Assembly: GCF_020509005.1 (NCBI RefSeq) | Contig: NC_063012.1 | Span: 1,240,001-1,304,000 of the forward strand | Length of the DNA: 64,000 bases | DNA from: Fulvia fulva | Taxonomy: Eukaryota; Ascomycota; Dothideomycetes; Mycosphaerellales; Mycosphaerellaceae | Direction of reading: 5' to 3' | Shown: positions 1 through 10,302 of the stretch, piece by piece | Position numbering within the stretch: the stretch's first letter is position 1 | Layout of the letters: each line of letters starts with the position of its first letter | Translations under genes and position numbers: made by a program | The notes under the pieces: model-generated | Database searches by the model: none | Told to the model about the DNA's origin: nothing | The model's input: only the letters and a program-made list of their open reading frames with translations

Positions 1-2
1 TA

Positions 3-1214
3 ACAGCCTGGAGAGATGCCTCACCGGCACAAGATGAAGGTATCGGACTCGACAAGATCTGGTTCATCGGGAGATACAACACAATGGTGGTTTTCCTCTA
101 CCGACCGTCGCCACAAGTACCTAGGCCAACTCTGGACGCGGCTGTCAAGTGCTTTGATGCTTGTGAGTACAACATCTACATGCAGCGCGAGCAAATATCC
201 AAGCGTAATGTCGACCTGACTTGGATCTTCACGCAATCACTATTCATGGCCATCAACACCATGCTTTGGGCGCTCAGCTACGTGGAGGTCAGGAGAAAAC
301 ACAAGCGAGAGACAGTGCTTCGACATTTGGATGTGGCTATGGATGCGATACAGCTGGCTGCTGAACGCTGGCCTGGTGTGGCATCCGCTGTACAGCTCTA
401 CGGCAACCTCATCGCGGCGATCATGAAGATCTACGAAAGGGATAGCGATATACCCATCTCGGCTGCCACACCTTCGGACGCAGCTTCACCCGGTCCAATG
501 TTCCCCGATACCTATGGACGCTCTCGCGCCACCAGCCCAGCGACTGCTAGTAGTCAGTCAGTTGCGACGCCACCCGAGAAGCAGCCGCAAGCACCATTCG
601 GTTATATCAATCAGCAATCCCGAAGGAGTGTGGAGGAGCCGCCACCAGTACCTTACCGATCGGATACGAGCTTGCCGAATGCATCTACACCACCAGCTCG
701 CCAGACGCCCTCGGTAACACATGCTTCTCCAGGATACGGCAGCTCCGACTCTGTTCCTACTGTGCAGGCGATGCAACCTCAGTACTCTGGTCAGCAACAC
801 CTCTACGCGAATCACGCGCAGTATCATACACTTCCAGAGTTTACACCAGATCTCACCATCCCTGGCTGGACAGCACCCCAGCAAACGCCTGGCACATTTG
901 CGTCTGCAAATGCCACTGCATTGTCAATGCAACATCAGAACCCTTATGCAAGCTCTGCGTTCGATCCAACAAGCCAGGCGTATCCCTTCCCTGGTGCATA
1001 CGACCAAACTTACAATCAACCACGGCAAGAACAGCAATATATGCCACAGTACTGGGACATGGACTCTGGCTCATTTGGAAATGGCTTGACCCAGATGCAG
1101 CAAGAGGAGCTCATGCACTCACTGGAGACGGATGGCATGGAGGACATTCAGAGTATGATCACGCATACCCTGGCCGCCATCACTCCCAAGACTGCACAAA
1201 AGCCCTTTTCGTGA
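3..1214 (+). CDS. Zn2Cys6-type fungal transcription factor, C-terminal part (5' end outside window)
   Basis: The frame is open from base 3, so the gene enters from the left and its DNA-binding domain is not visible. The first roughly 150 residues are helical and resemble the end of the fungal-specific transcription factor (middle homology) domain: WFIGRYNTMVVFLYRPSPQ, then LTWIFTQSLFMAINTMLWAL and ERWPGVASAVQLYGNLI. The remainder is low-complexity Pro/Ser/Gln/Tyr-rich sequence, as expected of a disordered activation region, followed by a short helical end (QEELMHSLETDGMEDIQSMI). The first internal ATG (84) is unlikely to be the start because conserved-looking sequence precedes it. A nuclear regulator is inferred; no target can be named. 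Confidence 0.75.
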   Translation, partial: TAWRDASPAQDEGIGLDKIWFIGRYNTMVVFLYRPSPQVPRPTLDAAVKCFDACEYNIYMQREQISKRNVDLTWIFTQSLFMAINTMLWALSYVEVRRKHKRETVLRHLDVAMDAIQLAAERWPGVASAVQLYGNLIAAIMKIYERDSDIPISAATPSDAASPGPMFPDTYGRSRATSPATASSQSVATPPEKQPQAPFGYINQQSRRSVEEPPPVPYRSDTSLPNASTPPARQTPSVTHASPGYGSSDSVPTVQAMQPQYSGQQHLYANHAQYHTLPEFTPDLTIPGWTAPQQTPGTFASANATALSMQHQNPYASSAFDPTSQAYPFPGAYDQTYNQPRQEQQYMPQYWDMDSGSFGNGLTQMQQEELMHSLETDGMEDIQSMITHTLAAITPKTAQKPFS

Positions 1215-1876
1215 TAAGCATTCTACCTTTCCACACGATCTACACGATTTACACGAGCACACTGATGCAGACATGATGGCTGATGTGATTGACAGCAAGA
1301 GTTATATCGCTCGGAACATATTGGCGTCCCAACGTTGGCGATTCGATCGAGATAGAGGATGTCTTTGAGGAAAGATCTTTGTGAAGAGAGTCACGGACGA
1401 AGGCACGAAGGATGGGAGGCATGGCAGGGGCAGACTTGGAACGATCAACAGGAGGGAACGATGTGATGAGCGTGTTGTACAGCATGGTGTTGGAGGAGTT
1501 TTTTGTCTATTGTGGGGAGTAATGTTCTGGATGTGGCGTTTACAGCACGATCGATACCGAGCGGCAGAGATGTGCGATTCCCGATACAGTGCAGAGTGTT
1601 GAACGCTTTTCATCGCTCACTCCTGACTGGTTCTGTCTTCTCATGAGTCTTACGTTATGGATTCGAGGATCGAGATGAAAGGCGAAGAAGGTGCCAACCG
1701 AAAATGAGGTTGATGGACTTTTTTTGGCCGCGACGTGGTCAACAGAAGCATGACCTTCATCCAAACAAGGGCTGTGGACAAAGCTTGCTGCCGCCGAGGG
1801 CGTCGTCGTCTTCACCACAAACATCGATGCTCGAACCTGCCGGGTGCAGCTGAAGCACCGATCGAAGCACCGATCG
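1215..1876. other. Intergenic, no gene seen
   Basis: This is the 3' flank of the regulator. Only short ORFs on both strands are present. A 13-base motif containing GAAGCACCGATC is repeated near 1850-1880, just before a short transposable element. Confidence 0.5.
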
Positions 1877-2095
1877 AAGCCTTACGATGATTGCCGCCGA
1901 GCGCTTCGACTCCCTATTGAAGCGTAGGTCGCTGCTTTAACACGCTAGCGTGCAGCTAAGTAGCGAGGTCCGGTTGATGCAGTCGAAGGTCAAGCGCGTC
2001 GCCGTATGTATAACTTACGGCTATACGCCCGTTGGACAGCAGTTCAAGGAGTGAGGTCGATACCCAAGCCGGCAACGTACTCTGTCACCAGCGCT
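1877..2095 (-). mobile_element. MITE-like element, subtype A, copy 1 (degenerate)
   Basis: This copy aligns, in reverse orientation, with the elements at 11,654-11,879 and 16,596-16,819. Shared blocks include GATTGCCGCCGAGCGCTTCGA, the TAGTAGCGAGG core and CTTACGGCTATACGCCCGTTG. The right end (GTCACCAGCGCTT) matches the left end of the other copies; the left end is worn. It has no coding capacity and is about 0.22 kb long. Orientation is relative to the other two copies. Confidence 0.7.
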
Positions 2096-2655
2096 TGGCG
2101 AATATTCATCCGATCTGAAACGGTATGGCCCCACTTCCAGTACTCCCTGCCACAACTGCCCACAACTGGCCTCTCTGACAGACCTCAAGGAGCATTGCAG
2201 TGCAATGCAATCAACACCACGCCGCCGGAACGCGTACAAGCATGTGTGTCGGGATCTGGGCGTGCTGGGCCACGAAACACTTGTGCCACCAGGACGGCAG
2301 CAAACAGTGAAGGACGCCAAGAGTTCCTGCCTGGTGTAGCCAAGCGCGTACCACAATCCCTGCTCTTGCGTTCTGGAGTTCCACACGCCACCCTCTTTCC
2401 CATGCACTCCGCCTGTGTTCCTGCACCAAACTGTCGGCAGCAAGAACGTCGCGTGTTGATGCTGTGCATCTCGACATCAGCTTCGTGTTCTCTTCTTCAA
2501 CCTCCTCCAGTCCTTCACCTCACACACATCGCCATCATCTCTCATCACATGCTGCATTCCTGACACATCTGCTTATCCGTCCTTAAGCGCCTGAAAGCGC
2601 CTATCAATCAGCTGCGGGACGGCTTCTCTATTCGACAACACCTGCATACACAGAC
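2096..2655. other. Intergenic, likely promoter region of the SOD-like gene
   Basis: No supported gene. A 185-residue ORF overlaps the element at 1,877-2,095 and has no recognisable features. The last 100 bases before the ATG at 2656 are C/T-rich, as in many fungal promoters; no clear TATA box was identified. Confidence 0.4.
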
Positions 2656-4817
2656 ATGATGCTCATCTCCACCATCACCTACGGCCTCGCCGCCATCCTC
2701 CCACTCGCGCTCGCCGGAGCAGCACCAGAAGTCACCGATCAGCCAGCGGGTACCCGGTATATAGCCACGCTGCCCATGGACAAGTCTACCACCGGCACCA
2801 TCGTGATCGAAGCGGGACCTGGTGGCAACGGCGCGACTATTCAAGTCAGCATCAACGGCTTGCCGTCAGAGGGAAGACCTTTCCGTATGTCATAATCACG
2901 CACACCCATAACCATCGCAAGCTGACACACGTACAGTGTATCACGTCCACGAGAAGGCTGTCGACTCCACGGGTAACTGCTCCACTGCGGGAGGGCATCT
3001 CGATCCTTACGACAACGGGGGCACAGGCTGCAACACTACCGACCAGGCCAGCTGTGAAGTTGGTAACCTCTCTGGCAAGCATGGCAAGATGACAGGTCCA
3101 GCCTTCACCGCCAGGTAAGTCACATTCTTCATGAGCAACCGAAAATCATGCATAGCTCACGGGAGTGGTGCTTGTAAACATCACTGCAACCTCAAGGCTA
3201 ACATCTAACAGCTACGTCGACGAATACGTCTCGATCACGCCAGGTGAGCAAGCGAGCGTTGTGGAACGATCCATCGTTGTCCACTTTGGCAACAAGACGG
3301 CCATCACGTGCGCAAATATCACCCTCAATGGCGCATCGACCGGCGGTAATGGTGGGACCTCCGCTCCAGGTTACGGTTCTTCGTCTTCTGGTGGTCAGGG
3401 CTCTGGCTCCGGATCGGGTTCTTCAGGTAATGGCGCAGGTAATGGTGGTGCTGGGTCTCCCGGATCTGGGTCTAATGCTGGCTCTGGCGGTTCACCTCCT
3501 GGCAGTAATGGTGGGGCAACTGGTTCTGGAGGCGCTCTTGGCTCTAGCAACGCGGGATCCAACGATGGTGGCACAGGTTCGAATCCTCCAGGCTCTGGCA
3601 ATGGCGGCTCTGGAGGACAAGGCGGTCCTGGCGCCACGACCACGCAGACTGTCGTACAAACTGTGTTGTCCACAATGCCAGCGGGCAATGTCAAGACCGA
3701 TATTACGACTGTGACAGTGACTTCTTTGGTCGCCGGAGCACCTCCGACCTCGACAGCTGGGGGCTGGAATGTCCACAGTAGCCCCAACCCGTTTCCGTGG
3801 CTCGTCAACACTATCACTGAGATCGTCACAATCAAGGGAACCCTTTCTCCAACTACCACGCATCAAACCGCCACCCAAGTGGTCAGCAATGCGAGCACCA
3901 TCGTCATCATTGGTACACAGGCCGCCACTACTCCGACGACCAGCAGCACATGGACAACGCTCACCTCCACGAAGACGGATTGGGTGTCGGCCTCTCCTTC
4001 CAACGTGACAAAACTATATGGCCCAGTTCTCACTGTTACGGCTCCCTGCACGGAAATCAATGGATGCACGACTCATACCAGCAGCTATGCTTCCACCATG
4101 ACAGTCACTGGTAATGCAACGAACAGTACTGTCGGCTGTTCAACAGTCACACTCGGCGCAGCCGCGACGACGCTTAATCCTGAGGTCCTCACTACTGTTG
4201 GCTTCTCAACGGTCACGCTCAGCAGACCCACGACACTGAGCCGTTCGGTCCTGACTCTGGTCCCGACTATCAGTACTGTTGCCTACTCAACCGTCATAAT
4301 CGGCAAAACCACAACGCTGAGCCCCTCGGTCGTCACACTGTCGAACCCGGCGACCAGTACTTTTGGCTAGTATACAAGGAAAGCCGGCACAGTCACGACA
4401 CTGAGCCCTTCGGTCGTCACACTGTCGAACCCGGCGATCAGGACTCTTCGCTATTCAACAATACCCGCCAGAGTTACGACATTGAGCCCTTCGGTCGTCA
4501 CACTGTCGAATCCGGTGATCAGTACCGTCAGCTATTCGACAGAACCACTCGGCTCAATAGTGACTGTGACCCCTTCGGTCGTCACCTTGGAGAATCCAGT
4601 CATTACGGTCACGCCAAGTGATCCCACTCCGCCTCTTGACGATCCCGTTCCGCCGCTTGACGACCCCATTCCGCCGCTTGACGACCCAACTCCACCGATT
4701 GACGACCCCACTCCACCGCTTGACAATATCGATCCCCAATGTGATGCGGGTGGCCTCACAGGCGATGGTGGCGTGCTGGATACTATAATCCCAGGCTTCG
4801 GAAAGGATTGTCCGTGA
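2656..4817 (+). CDS. Secreted Cu-only superoxide dismutase-like protein with long Ser/Thr/Gly tail; interrupted by in-frame TAG at 4368
   Basis: Proposed exons are 2656-2884, 2937-3114 and 3212-4370, with introns 2885-2936 (GTATGT...CAG) and 3115-3211 (GTAAGT...CAG), giving 521 residues to the TAG at 4368-4370. The same frame stays open after the TAG to 4817. Residues 1-21 are a signal peptide. The SOD-like domain (about 30-170) keeps four putative copper ligands: His79 and His81 (YHVHE), His97 (GGHLDPY) and His160 (SIVVHF). Zinc-site sequence is not evident, as in cell-surface Cu-only SODs. The usual active-site Arg near the last Cys seems replaced (KTAITCANI). A Gly/Ser-rich linker, then Thr/Val-rich repeats containing TLSPSVVTLSNP, follow. 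Beyond the TAG come two more such repeats and PPLDDP repeats. A role in superoxide handling at the cell surface is inferred. Confidence 0.75.
4174..4600 (+). repeat. Coding tandem repeat of about 90-110 bp (TLSPSVVTLSNP unit)
   Basis: The unit reads roughly 'ctgagcccttcggtcgtcac' followed by 'actgtcgaacccggcgat' and recurs near 4320, 4400, 4480 and, more diverged, 4240 and 4570. It lies in the tail of the SOD-like gene and spans the in-frame TAG. The unit containing the TAG aligns with its neighbours without a frame change (TAC in the preceding unit, TAG here). Confidence 0.7.
4621..4735 (+). repeat. Short tandem repeat coding PPLDDP
   Basis: About seven 18-base units (CCGCTTGACGACCCC-like) encode DDPTPPLDDPVPPLDDP-type sequence in the frame that continues the SOD-like gene past its TAG. 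Confidence 0.7.
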
Positions 4818-4957
4818 TTAGCAACTTAGAGATACCTAATGTACACATCCTACTGCCTCTCAACATCGAGACTCAACATTATGTTTCATAATATTTCTGA
4901 GGTTTGTATGTACACCATTTTATCTTCTCTCCTTGCCCACTATCTATGTTGCGGGCA

Positions 4958-5479
4958 TCATGTATGTGGCAGACTGATTGCCTTATGACACACCGCCCTC
5001 ATCTGTGTACTCGCCGCTCTTGCACCTCTGTGCTGCTGCGCCTGCGGGATGTATAAGCCTTTGGACACGGCGGAGAGGATTTTGAGGGTTCGGAGTATTG
5101 CTTCGCGTCGGTCGTCTGGGAGGGAGGAAGGGGTTGGGTTGAGGCCGGGGTCTCCTCTTCTACTGCGGTCGGGGCCTTGGGTTGTGTAGATTTGACTTGG
5201 TGGGGGTTGGAGGGTTGATGTTATCGCTGCTGCTGCGGCGGCGAGTGAAGGTGTATGTGTTAGAGGTTTCCTTGGGATATCGCGTTTGCTTTTCTGGTTT
5301 GACGAGGGGGCGAGTGGAGCTGCTACGTTCCGGGCAGGCACAGGAGGAAGAGGTGTTGGGATGCTGCTGCTCTTTCGCTCGGCGCTTTGGGTAGGATGGT
5401 AACGGCTTGTTCCAAGCTCAAGTGTCGCGGTTGTCGCCACCACGTGTCGAGGAGAGATGGAAGACACTTGTGCCGCCAT
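4958..5479 (-). CDS. Possible last exon of the 14-3-3-like gene or small separate gene
   Basis: A 173-residue minus-strand ORF lies directly downstream of the 14-3-3-like ORF. It is Pro/Ser/Ala-rich and ends with a helical segment (RREAILRTLKILSAVSKGL). The composition resembles the disordered C-terminal part of the upstream ORF, so it may be an exon joined across about 5480-5560. I could not fix a convincing donor and acceptor. Because of this uncertainty it may also be non-coding. Confidence 0.35.
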   Translation of the reverse strand: MAAQVSSISPRHVVATTATLELGTSRYHPTQSAERKSSSIPTPLPPVPARNVAAPLAPSSNQKSKRDIPRKPLTHTPSLAAAAAAITSTLQPPPSQIYTTQGPDRSRRGDPGLNPTPSSLPDDRREAILRTLKILSAVSKGLYIPQAQQHRGARAASTQMRAVCHKAISLPHT

Positions 5480-5554
5480 ACCTCCTCCTCTTCCATATAA
5501 GTGCTGCGAGGCATCTTTGGGAGTAGTTTTTGGCAGCCTATACAGAAAATATTC

Positions 5555-7144
5555 TCAGCCTTTGCCTTTGCCTCTGCCATTAACGACACCTCTCCGGCTA
5601 GATTTGGGACTTTTGCTCTTCTGGCGAACGTACCCTTCTGTCGGCGTTGCTTGACGGCTATGAGCAGCCTCTCCGCCACTACCACTACTAGCTGCAGTAG
5701 TTCCATTGCGGCTAGGGTTGTTGCTGCCGCGAGTTGCGTTCGCGCTCGCTATGCTGTTCTGTCTGCTGCGGACTTGTTCCTCGGCTTGTTCGACGATGCG
5801 CCGTTTTGTTGCTTTGTCGGATGCTGCTGATGTTGCGGACGAGGAACGTCTTTGCGCATTGCTACGGCTGCTGAGACGAGAGACGGGTGGTGAAAGTGTC
5901 GCGTTGCGTGATGCTGATCCTGCGGGACTTCGTGTTGGTGCTCGAGTAGTGGGTGTCTCTTCAATCGACTCCGAGGCCTCTGGTACCGTGGATAGACGCT
6001 CAGGAGTCCGCATCATTGCTCGTGGGATGTGGCTGTAGCTCGAGGGTGATGCTGTTTTCTGCCTCCTATCCGGTGGACTGACGGCTATGGTGCGGTCGAT
6101 TGTCTGCTGTGGCGTGCGCTGGTTCGGACTGATCGCTGGCGCGCTGCCGGCTGTACTTCGTGGTGTTGAGTCGTTTGAACCCCTTCGTACAATGGCACCT
6201 AGGCTCGAGACCAGAGTGGACGCATCTGCAAACTCTTCATCGTCCAGACCATCGGCTGAGCTGTAGACATCTTTGATCGTCCTTCGCGCCAGTTTTCGAG
6301 CTCGATCGTGCTCTTTCGCGCAGTCCCACAGGAAGGCAGTATGCTCGAAGGCGATAGAGAGGCGGAGCGCGTGCGTAGGAGCAAGTAGCGCAGTCGCTAG
6401 ATGTTGCGCCATCTCGAAGTGCTCCTTGGCCATCGGTATGAAGTTCAAGGGAGGCAAGAGGAACGATGCAGCTGCTTGTGTTGGTGAGATCTTGATAGGT
6501 ACCAGCCCAGGAGGTCTGTTTGGCGTTCGTCGCGGATCAAAGGGTCCTCCAAGCATGGCCAGATTCGCCGGTGGAGGTGTCTGAGTCGAATAGGGGTTTG
6601 TCACGTACGATGCATCGGATGTCATCGACGGCATGGGATCGCGCAAGGCGGCTTTTCCTGCTCGCTTTCTGCTGTCGCTGTTTGTCCTTGGTGGTGAAGG
6701 CTTCGCGGGACTATCGGGACCGTCGACTCTCCTCGCCGTCTGCGCGCTCGATGGTGAACTCCCTGGCGAGCGACCGTTGAGGTCCCTGATGGGCGGATGA
6801 TTATGGTACAGGCAGAAGACGTGGTACAGTGAGGCCCGGAGCTTCGCTGCCATGACTCTACATTCCGGTCCCTGCTCTCCATCTTGACAGTAGGGGAGTA
6901 TGTACACCTCGGTGATTGATAAGCCTTCCCGTGCTAGCCAGATGATGTGATGGTACAGTTGCAGCGACTTGGTGTCTCGAGTGTTGTCGAGCTTCCGCAG
7001 CTTCCGAGCCTTGTACAGTTTCTTCGACAATAGGATCGAAAGGCCCAAGACCTGGTACAGTGATGCTGAGAGAAGTGCGTTCGTTGGGGCAGTGTGCTCG
7101 GCGAGACGTCCCAAGATCTTTTCCTCGATCTGAGACACTGCCAT
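5555..7144 (-). CDS. 14-3-3-like domain protein with disordered C-terminal half
   Basis: This 529-residue ORF starts MAVSQIEEKILGRL. The first roughly 130 residues are helical. After a Pro/Ser-rich insert, residues about 240-320 (MAQHLATALLAPTHALRL, AFLWDCAKEHDRARKLA, EEFADASTLVSSLG) resemble the last helices of 14-3-3 proteins, where PTHPIRLGLALN, the paired helices and DST...L motifs occur. The insert of about 100 residues between the two helical parts would be unusual for canonical 14-3-3, so phosphopeptide binding is not assured. The rest (about 330-529) is Ser/Thr/Arg-rich and ends in a basic tail. A signalling or scaffold role is only an inference. The gene may continue into the ORF at 4958-5479. 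Confidence 0.6.
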   Translation of the reverse strand: MAVSQIEEKILGRLAEHTAPTNALLSASLYQVLGLSILLSKKLYKARKLRKLDNTRDTKSLQLYHHIIWLAREGLSITEVYILPYCQDGEQGPECRVMAAKLRASLYHVFCLYHNHPPIRDLNGRSPGSSPSSAQTARRVDGPDSPAKPSPPRTNSDSRKRAGKAALRDPMPSMTSDASYVTNPYSTQTPPPANLAMLGGPFDPRRTPNRPPGLVPIKISPTQAAASFLLPPLNFIPMAKEHFEMAQHLATALLAPTHALRLSIAFEHTAFLWDCAKEHDRARKLARRTIKDVYSSADGLDDEEFADASTLVSSLGAIVRRGSNDSTPRSTAGSAPAISPNQRTPQQTIDRTIAVSPPDRRQKTASPSSYSHIPRAMMRTPERLSTVPEASESIEETPTTRAPTRSPAGSASRNATLSPPVSRLSSRSNAQRRSSSATSAASDKATKRRIVEQAEEQVRSRQNSIASANATRGSNNPSRNGTTAASSGSGGEAAHSRQATPTEGYVRQKSKSPKSSRRGVVNGRGKGKG

Positions 7145-8299
7145 CGACTTGAGCTATAGTAGCCCACTCGATGATCAGTGTCTCGTTGGGATGAGGCGGC
7201 AAAGGTCAATCGGTCGGAATACTCTCGTGCCAGTGATGTATCCTTCACCGTTCTCCATTCAACTCGAAGACTCTGTGAAGAAAGCCTGCAATCAGGGAGT
7301 ATTCGTCCCTCGGACCACTGTAAACGACGATGTGCACTTGACAGCAGCGATCAGTGTGGTTGGCAATCCTCAGGCAAGCATATCTTCAGCTCAGGCACAA
7401 CCTCGACACCGAATAGCGATGCCTCAGAAGCGCGCGCTGGTCCCGAGCACTGCCGTCGATCCGTTCCCTGTCCGACGCTGTGATGGACGCCCGACAGAGT
7501 GTCAACGATGCCAGCGCTTGATGTCGTGATGCCCGTGCCCGGCTAGATGCTTGCTCTGGCAGGGTATGGGACCAGTCAGCACGACGAGGGTATGGCGGCT
7601 GGGGGGATTGGAGGGTGCCGTGATTAAGTGCGGCCAATGGCACAATTAGAGGCGTGAATATATGGAACAAGGGAAGGGCAGGACGTGTGTACAGCGGGTT
7701 GCTGCAGCGCCGACGCCTGGTGCGGCCAGCGGGCGGGAGCGCTATCTGGCACAGACTAGCAGCCATCAGTTGACGTGTTCGTGTAGGAAGGAGCATGAGA
7801 GATGTGAGCACTACCTATGATGCGCGCAGCAAAAAATGACTTCCGTACCAGCAATATGGCGATGCGTGATTCGCCCCGAATTGCGTTCCCCTACTAGTGC
7901 TGGGAGGTGGCCAGGCCGCTAATGGTCCTGGGCGGCGGCGGCGTATGCAGGTCGTGGCCGGGCGGCGGCGTGAAGCAACAAGGCGCGCAGCTTGCGAGAA
8001 AATTCGGAGGGAAAGGAGACAGGCAGCATTCACTTCTGGGTGTGCGGTGTGCGAAGGCAATCTACAGTACCTACCGCCGGCAAGCTGCATGCAGCAGTGG
8101 GCCTGTTCTCTGACGTGGAAGCGCCAAGTTCAGCATTGCATTGCTCATGCACGCAGCACAACGCACGTGGACGTCAGACTCGGCTGCGTGCTGCTGGCGA
8201 GACGCATGTCTTCTCCCGAACAACAACATCGACGACGACGACATCCTTCCCAGCAGCTCCGCACAGCATTCACGCCTCGGCCCGTCTGACGAGCACCTG
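7145..8299. other. Intergenic / unassigned
   Basis: This stretch holds the upstream flank of the 14-3-3-like gene and GC-rich sequence with overlapping short ORFs in several frames, none with recognisable domains. ORFs at 7149-7529, 7386-7811 and 7897-8289 look like composition-driven open frames. Confidence 0.4.
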
Positions 8300-8683
8300 C
8301 ACCCTCACAAGTTCACAACACTACGGCCACTCCTGCCTCCTCCGCTGCACCCTCACAGGTTCACAACACTACGGCCACTCCTGCCTCCTCCGCTGCACCC
8401 TCACAGGTTCACAACACTACGGCCACTCCTGCCTCCTCCGCTGCACCCTCACAGGTTCACAACACTACGGCCACTCCTGCCTCCTCCGCTGCACCCTCGC
8501 AGGTTCACAACACTACGGCCACTCCTGCCTCCTCCGCTGCACCCTCACAAGTTCACAACACTACGGCCACTCCTGCTTCCTCCGGCGCGTTTATCAATCG
8601 ACCACCGCGGCAAAGCAGCACCGCACACCGAGCCATGACAGATCCGCCATCGTACGTGCGTCGCGCAGCATCTCGCGTTTGAC
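8290..8683 (+). CDS. Possible internal exon spanning the minisatellite (very tentative)
   Basis: The frame starting after the TGA at 8287 is open through all six units to a stop near 8683 and encodes PSQVHNTTATPASSAA repeats followed by a polar tail. No ATG lies at its start, so it would need a splice acceptor (for example the CTGACGAG near 8287-8294). No partner exon was identified. Confidence 0.15.
8300..8585. repeat. 48-bp minisatellite, six near-identical units
   Basis: The unit begins CACCCTCACAGGTTCACAAC and ends CCTCCTCCGCTG. Six copies follow head to tail with only a few substitutions. As 48 is divisible by three, every forward frame stays open across the array. One frame gives PSQVHNTTATPASSAA repeats, which look like a Ser/Thr/Ala-rich secreted or cell-wall protein; the other two give LTGSQHYGHSCLLRCT and LHPHRFTTLRPLLPPP. 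Confidence 0.9.
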
Positions 8684-10050
8684 GCTTGCCTGGCCATGCC
8701 GCTCTGGGCTGGGCCGAATCGAGGAAAGCACGCTGCTGGCATGCGTCCGCCAGGAGTGTTGACAAGCCATCCCGCACACTACCGCACTCACATGCCTCCT
8801 CGCATGAAGCCGGTTGACTGCTAAGGTGGCCTGACGACTTGCTAAATATGCATCTTGAAAGAGCGGTGACGGCTCCATTTTGATTGGTCGGAACCGAGTC
8901 CGCATCGAATTCCAAGCCAAGATTTCACGTTCGCTTTCGGATGTTCTCACGGACATCAGAGCACGACATCTGGGCCAGAACTTCACATTGAATCAACGTT
9001 GCAGCCTCTTTAGAGCTACAGAAGCTGCCGTAAATATATCTGAGTGGCAAATCGCCCTGCAGCAGTTCGAGGATAGCAGTTCCAGCATCGTTCCGGTGGT
9101 ACAGTATAGCTCACGCATCATGCATGTCTCAGCCAGCATACGGGAGAGCCTTGGACCACGTGCCGTTCGACTTCAATGGAGATCATAACATAAGCGATGC
9201 TGGAGGTAGAGACGCCGCCATTGTCAACGCCAAAGGCTGTAGACAAAGTTCAGCGCTGCCGAGCGCATCATCGGCTTCTCTCCAAACGTGTTTGCGTGAA
9301 CCTGCCGGCGTGCTGCAGCGATGCATGCATTGTGGCGACCTACGCAAAGCGCTCGCTCATCGCCATATCCGAGCCTGGAACCATTTGATCTGAGTCGCAA
9401 GAGCTAATTCTTGTACACCGCTGTGGTCTCGGCTGTCGAACACTTTGGTGGCCTGCAACCTTGTCAGCTTGCGATCTTCAGTCGGCACTCATACTGCTCA
9501 TCGCGGACCTCTTCACCGAAGACCAACGCCGGATGGTCCCTTGTAGCAGGTCCAAAGTCTCCCTCGGCGACAAAAGCTTGGGTCTTGAAAGAAGACATAA
9601 TGTAGGAGGAAGTGCTGCTGAAAACTGGCGTACAACTTTTAATATTCTTAGAATGAAAAGCTTCAAGGTGGCAGAGCGCTGGCGCACTGTCTGATGCCTG
9701 CTCTAGCTGGCGCGCGGCGACCTCTGCATACTTATACAGCAGTGCTCCACGGCATCGTCAGCTTGCACGATGAAAGCATGCCGTGGTTCGATGTGACGGA
9801 GCTAAACCTCAATAGGTAGTGCTGCACTGGTCGGATTTGGAGAGCTCGGAAGCGCCTTCACGTGTAGCTCTCCACCTTCATCTTGTGAGTGTGAGGTCGG
9901 CCAGCTGCTACTATACGATGCGAGTCTCCGCAAAGCTGTCTGGTCAATAGTCCTGTACGTATCCCAACACTACAAGCGACCACCTGCAGGACTGGGACGA
10001 AAAGTTGCAACTGATCAGGTCAAGCAATATTCTCCACAGCTCAATCACCA
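8586..10050. other. Intergenic, no gene seen
   Basis: About 1.5 kb with short ORFs only, none recognisable. No repeats shared with the rest of the window were noticed before the element at 10,051. Confidence 0.45.
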
Positions 10051-10283
10051 AGGGACCTCGACAATAGAGGTGGCCGCCTGCACAACTGCAGACGGATCTT
10101 TTGTTAGCGACAACGATTCTGCCGCAGCGTAGCAACTGCTACAAATCGTACAAGCGAGGGCGTTGCACGACGCGCATCTCTCTGCGACATTGCTTAGGCC
10201 GGCGGTGCTCGGAGCGTTTTGTAGAGGCTCTAATCACTATCGCACTTTGAAGCACGGCGGTCAGCTTTGTTGTCAGGAGCCCT
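10051..10283 (+). mobile_element. MITE-like element, subtype B, copy 1
   Basis: Ends are imperfect 28-bp inverted repeats: left AGGGACCTCGACAATAGAGG..., right complement AGGGCTCCTGACAACAAAGC.... The interior matches the element at 54,565-54,836 in inverted orientation (for example GCTCGGAGCGTTTTGTAGAG and CACGACGCGCATCTCTCTGC). It is 233 bp, non-coding, and ends 19 bp before the ATG at 10,303 of the reductase gene, so it may supply its promoter or 5' leader. Confidence 0.8.
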
Positions 10284-10302
10284 CGCACGACCACGAAAAG
10301 CA

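Noticed and set aside
2006..2563. A 185-residue ORF before the SOD-like gene
   Set aside because: It begins within a MITE copy, has no domain, and competes with equally long antisense ORFs.
4370..4473. An intron hiding the TAG in the SOD-like gene
   Set aside because: Splicing from the GT at 4370 to AG at 4441 or 4471 makes TAG or TAA again, and the AG at 4473 shifts the frame away from the repeat reading.
8300..8585. CRISPR-like array
   Set aside because: Units are contiguous 48-bp copies without unique spacers, and the genome is fungal.
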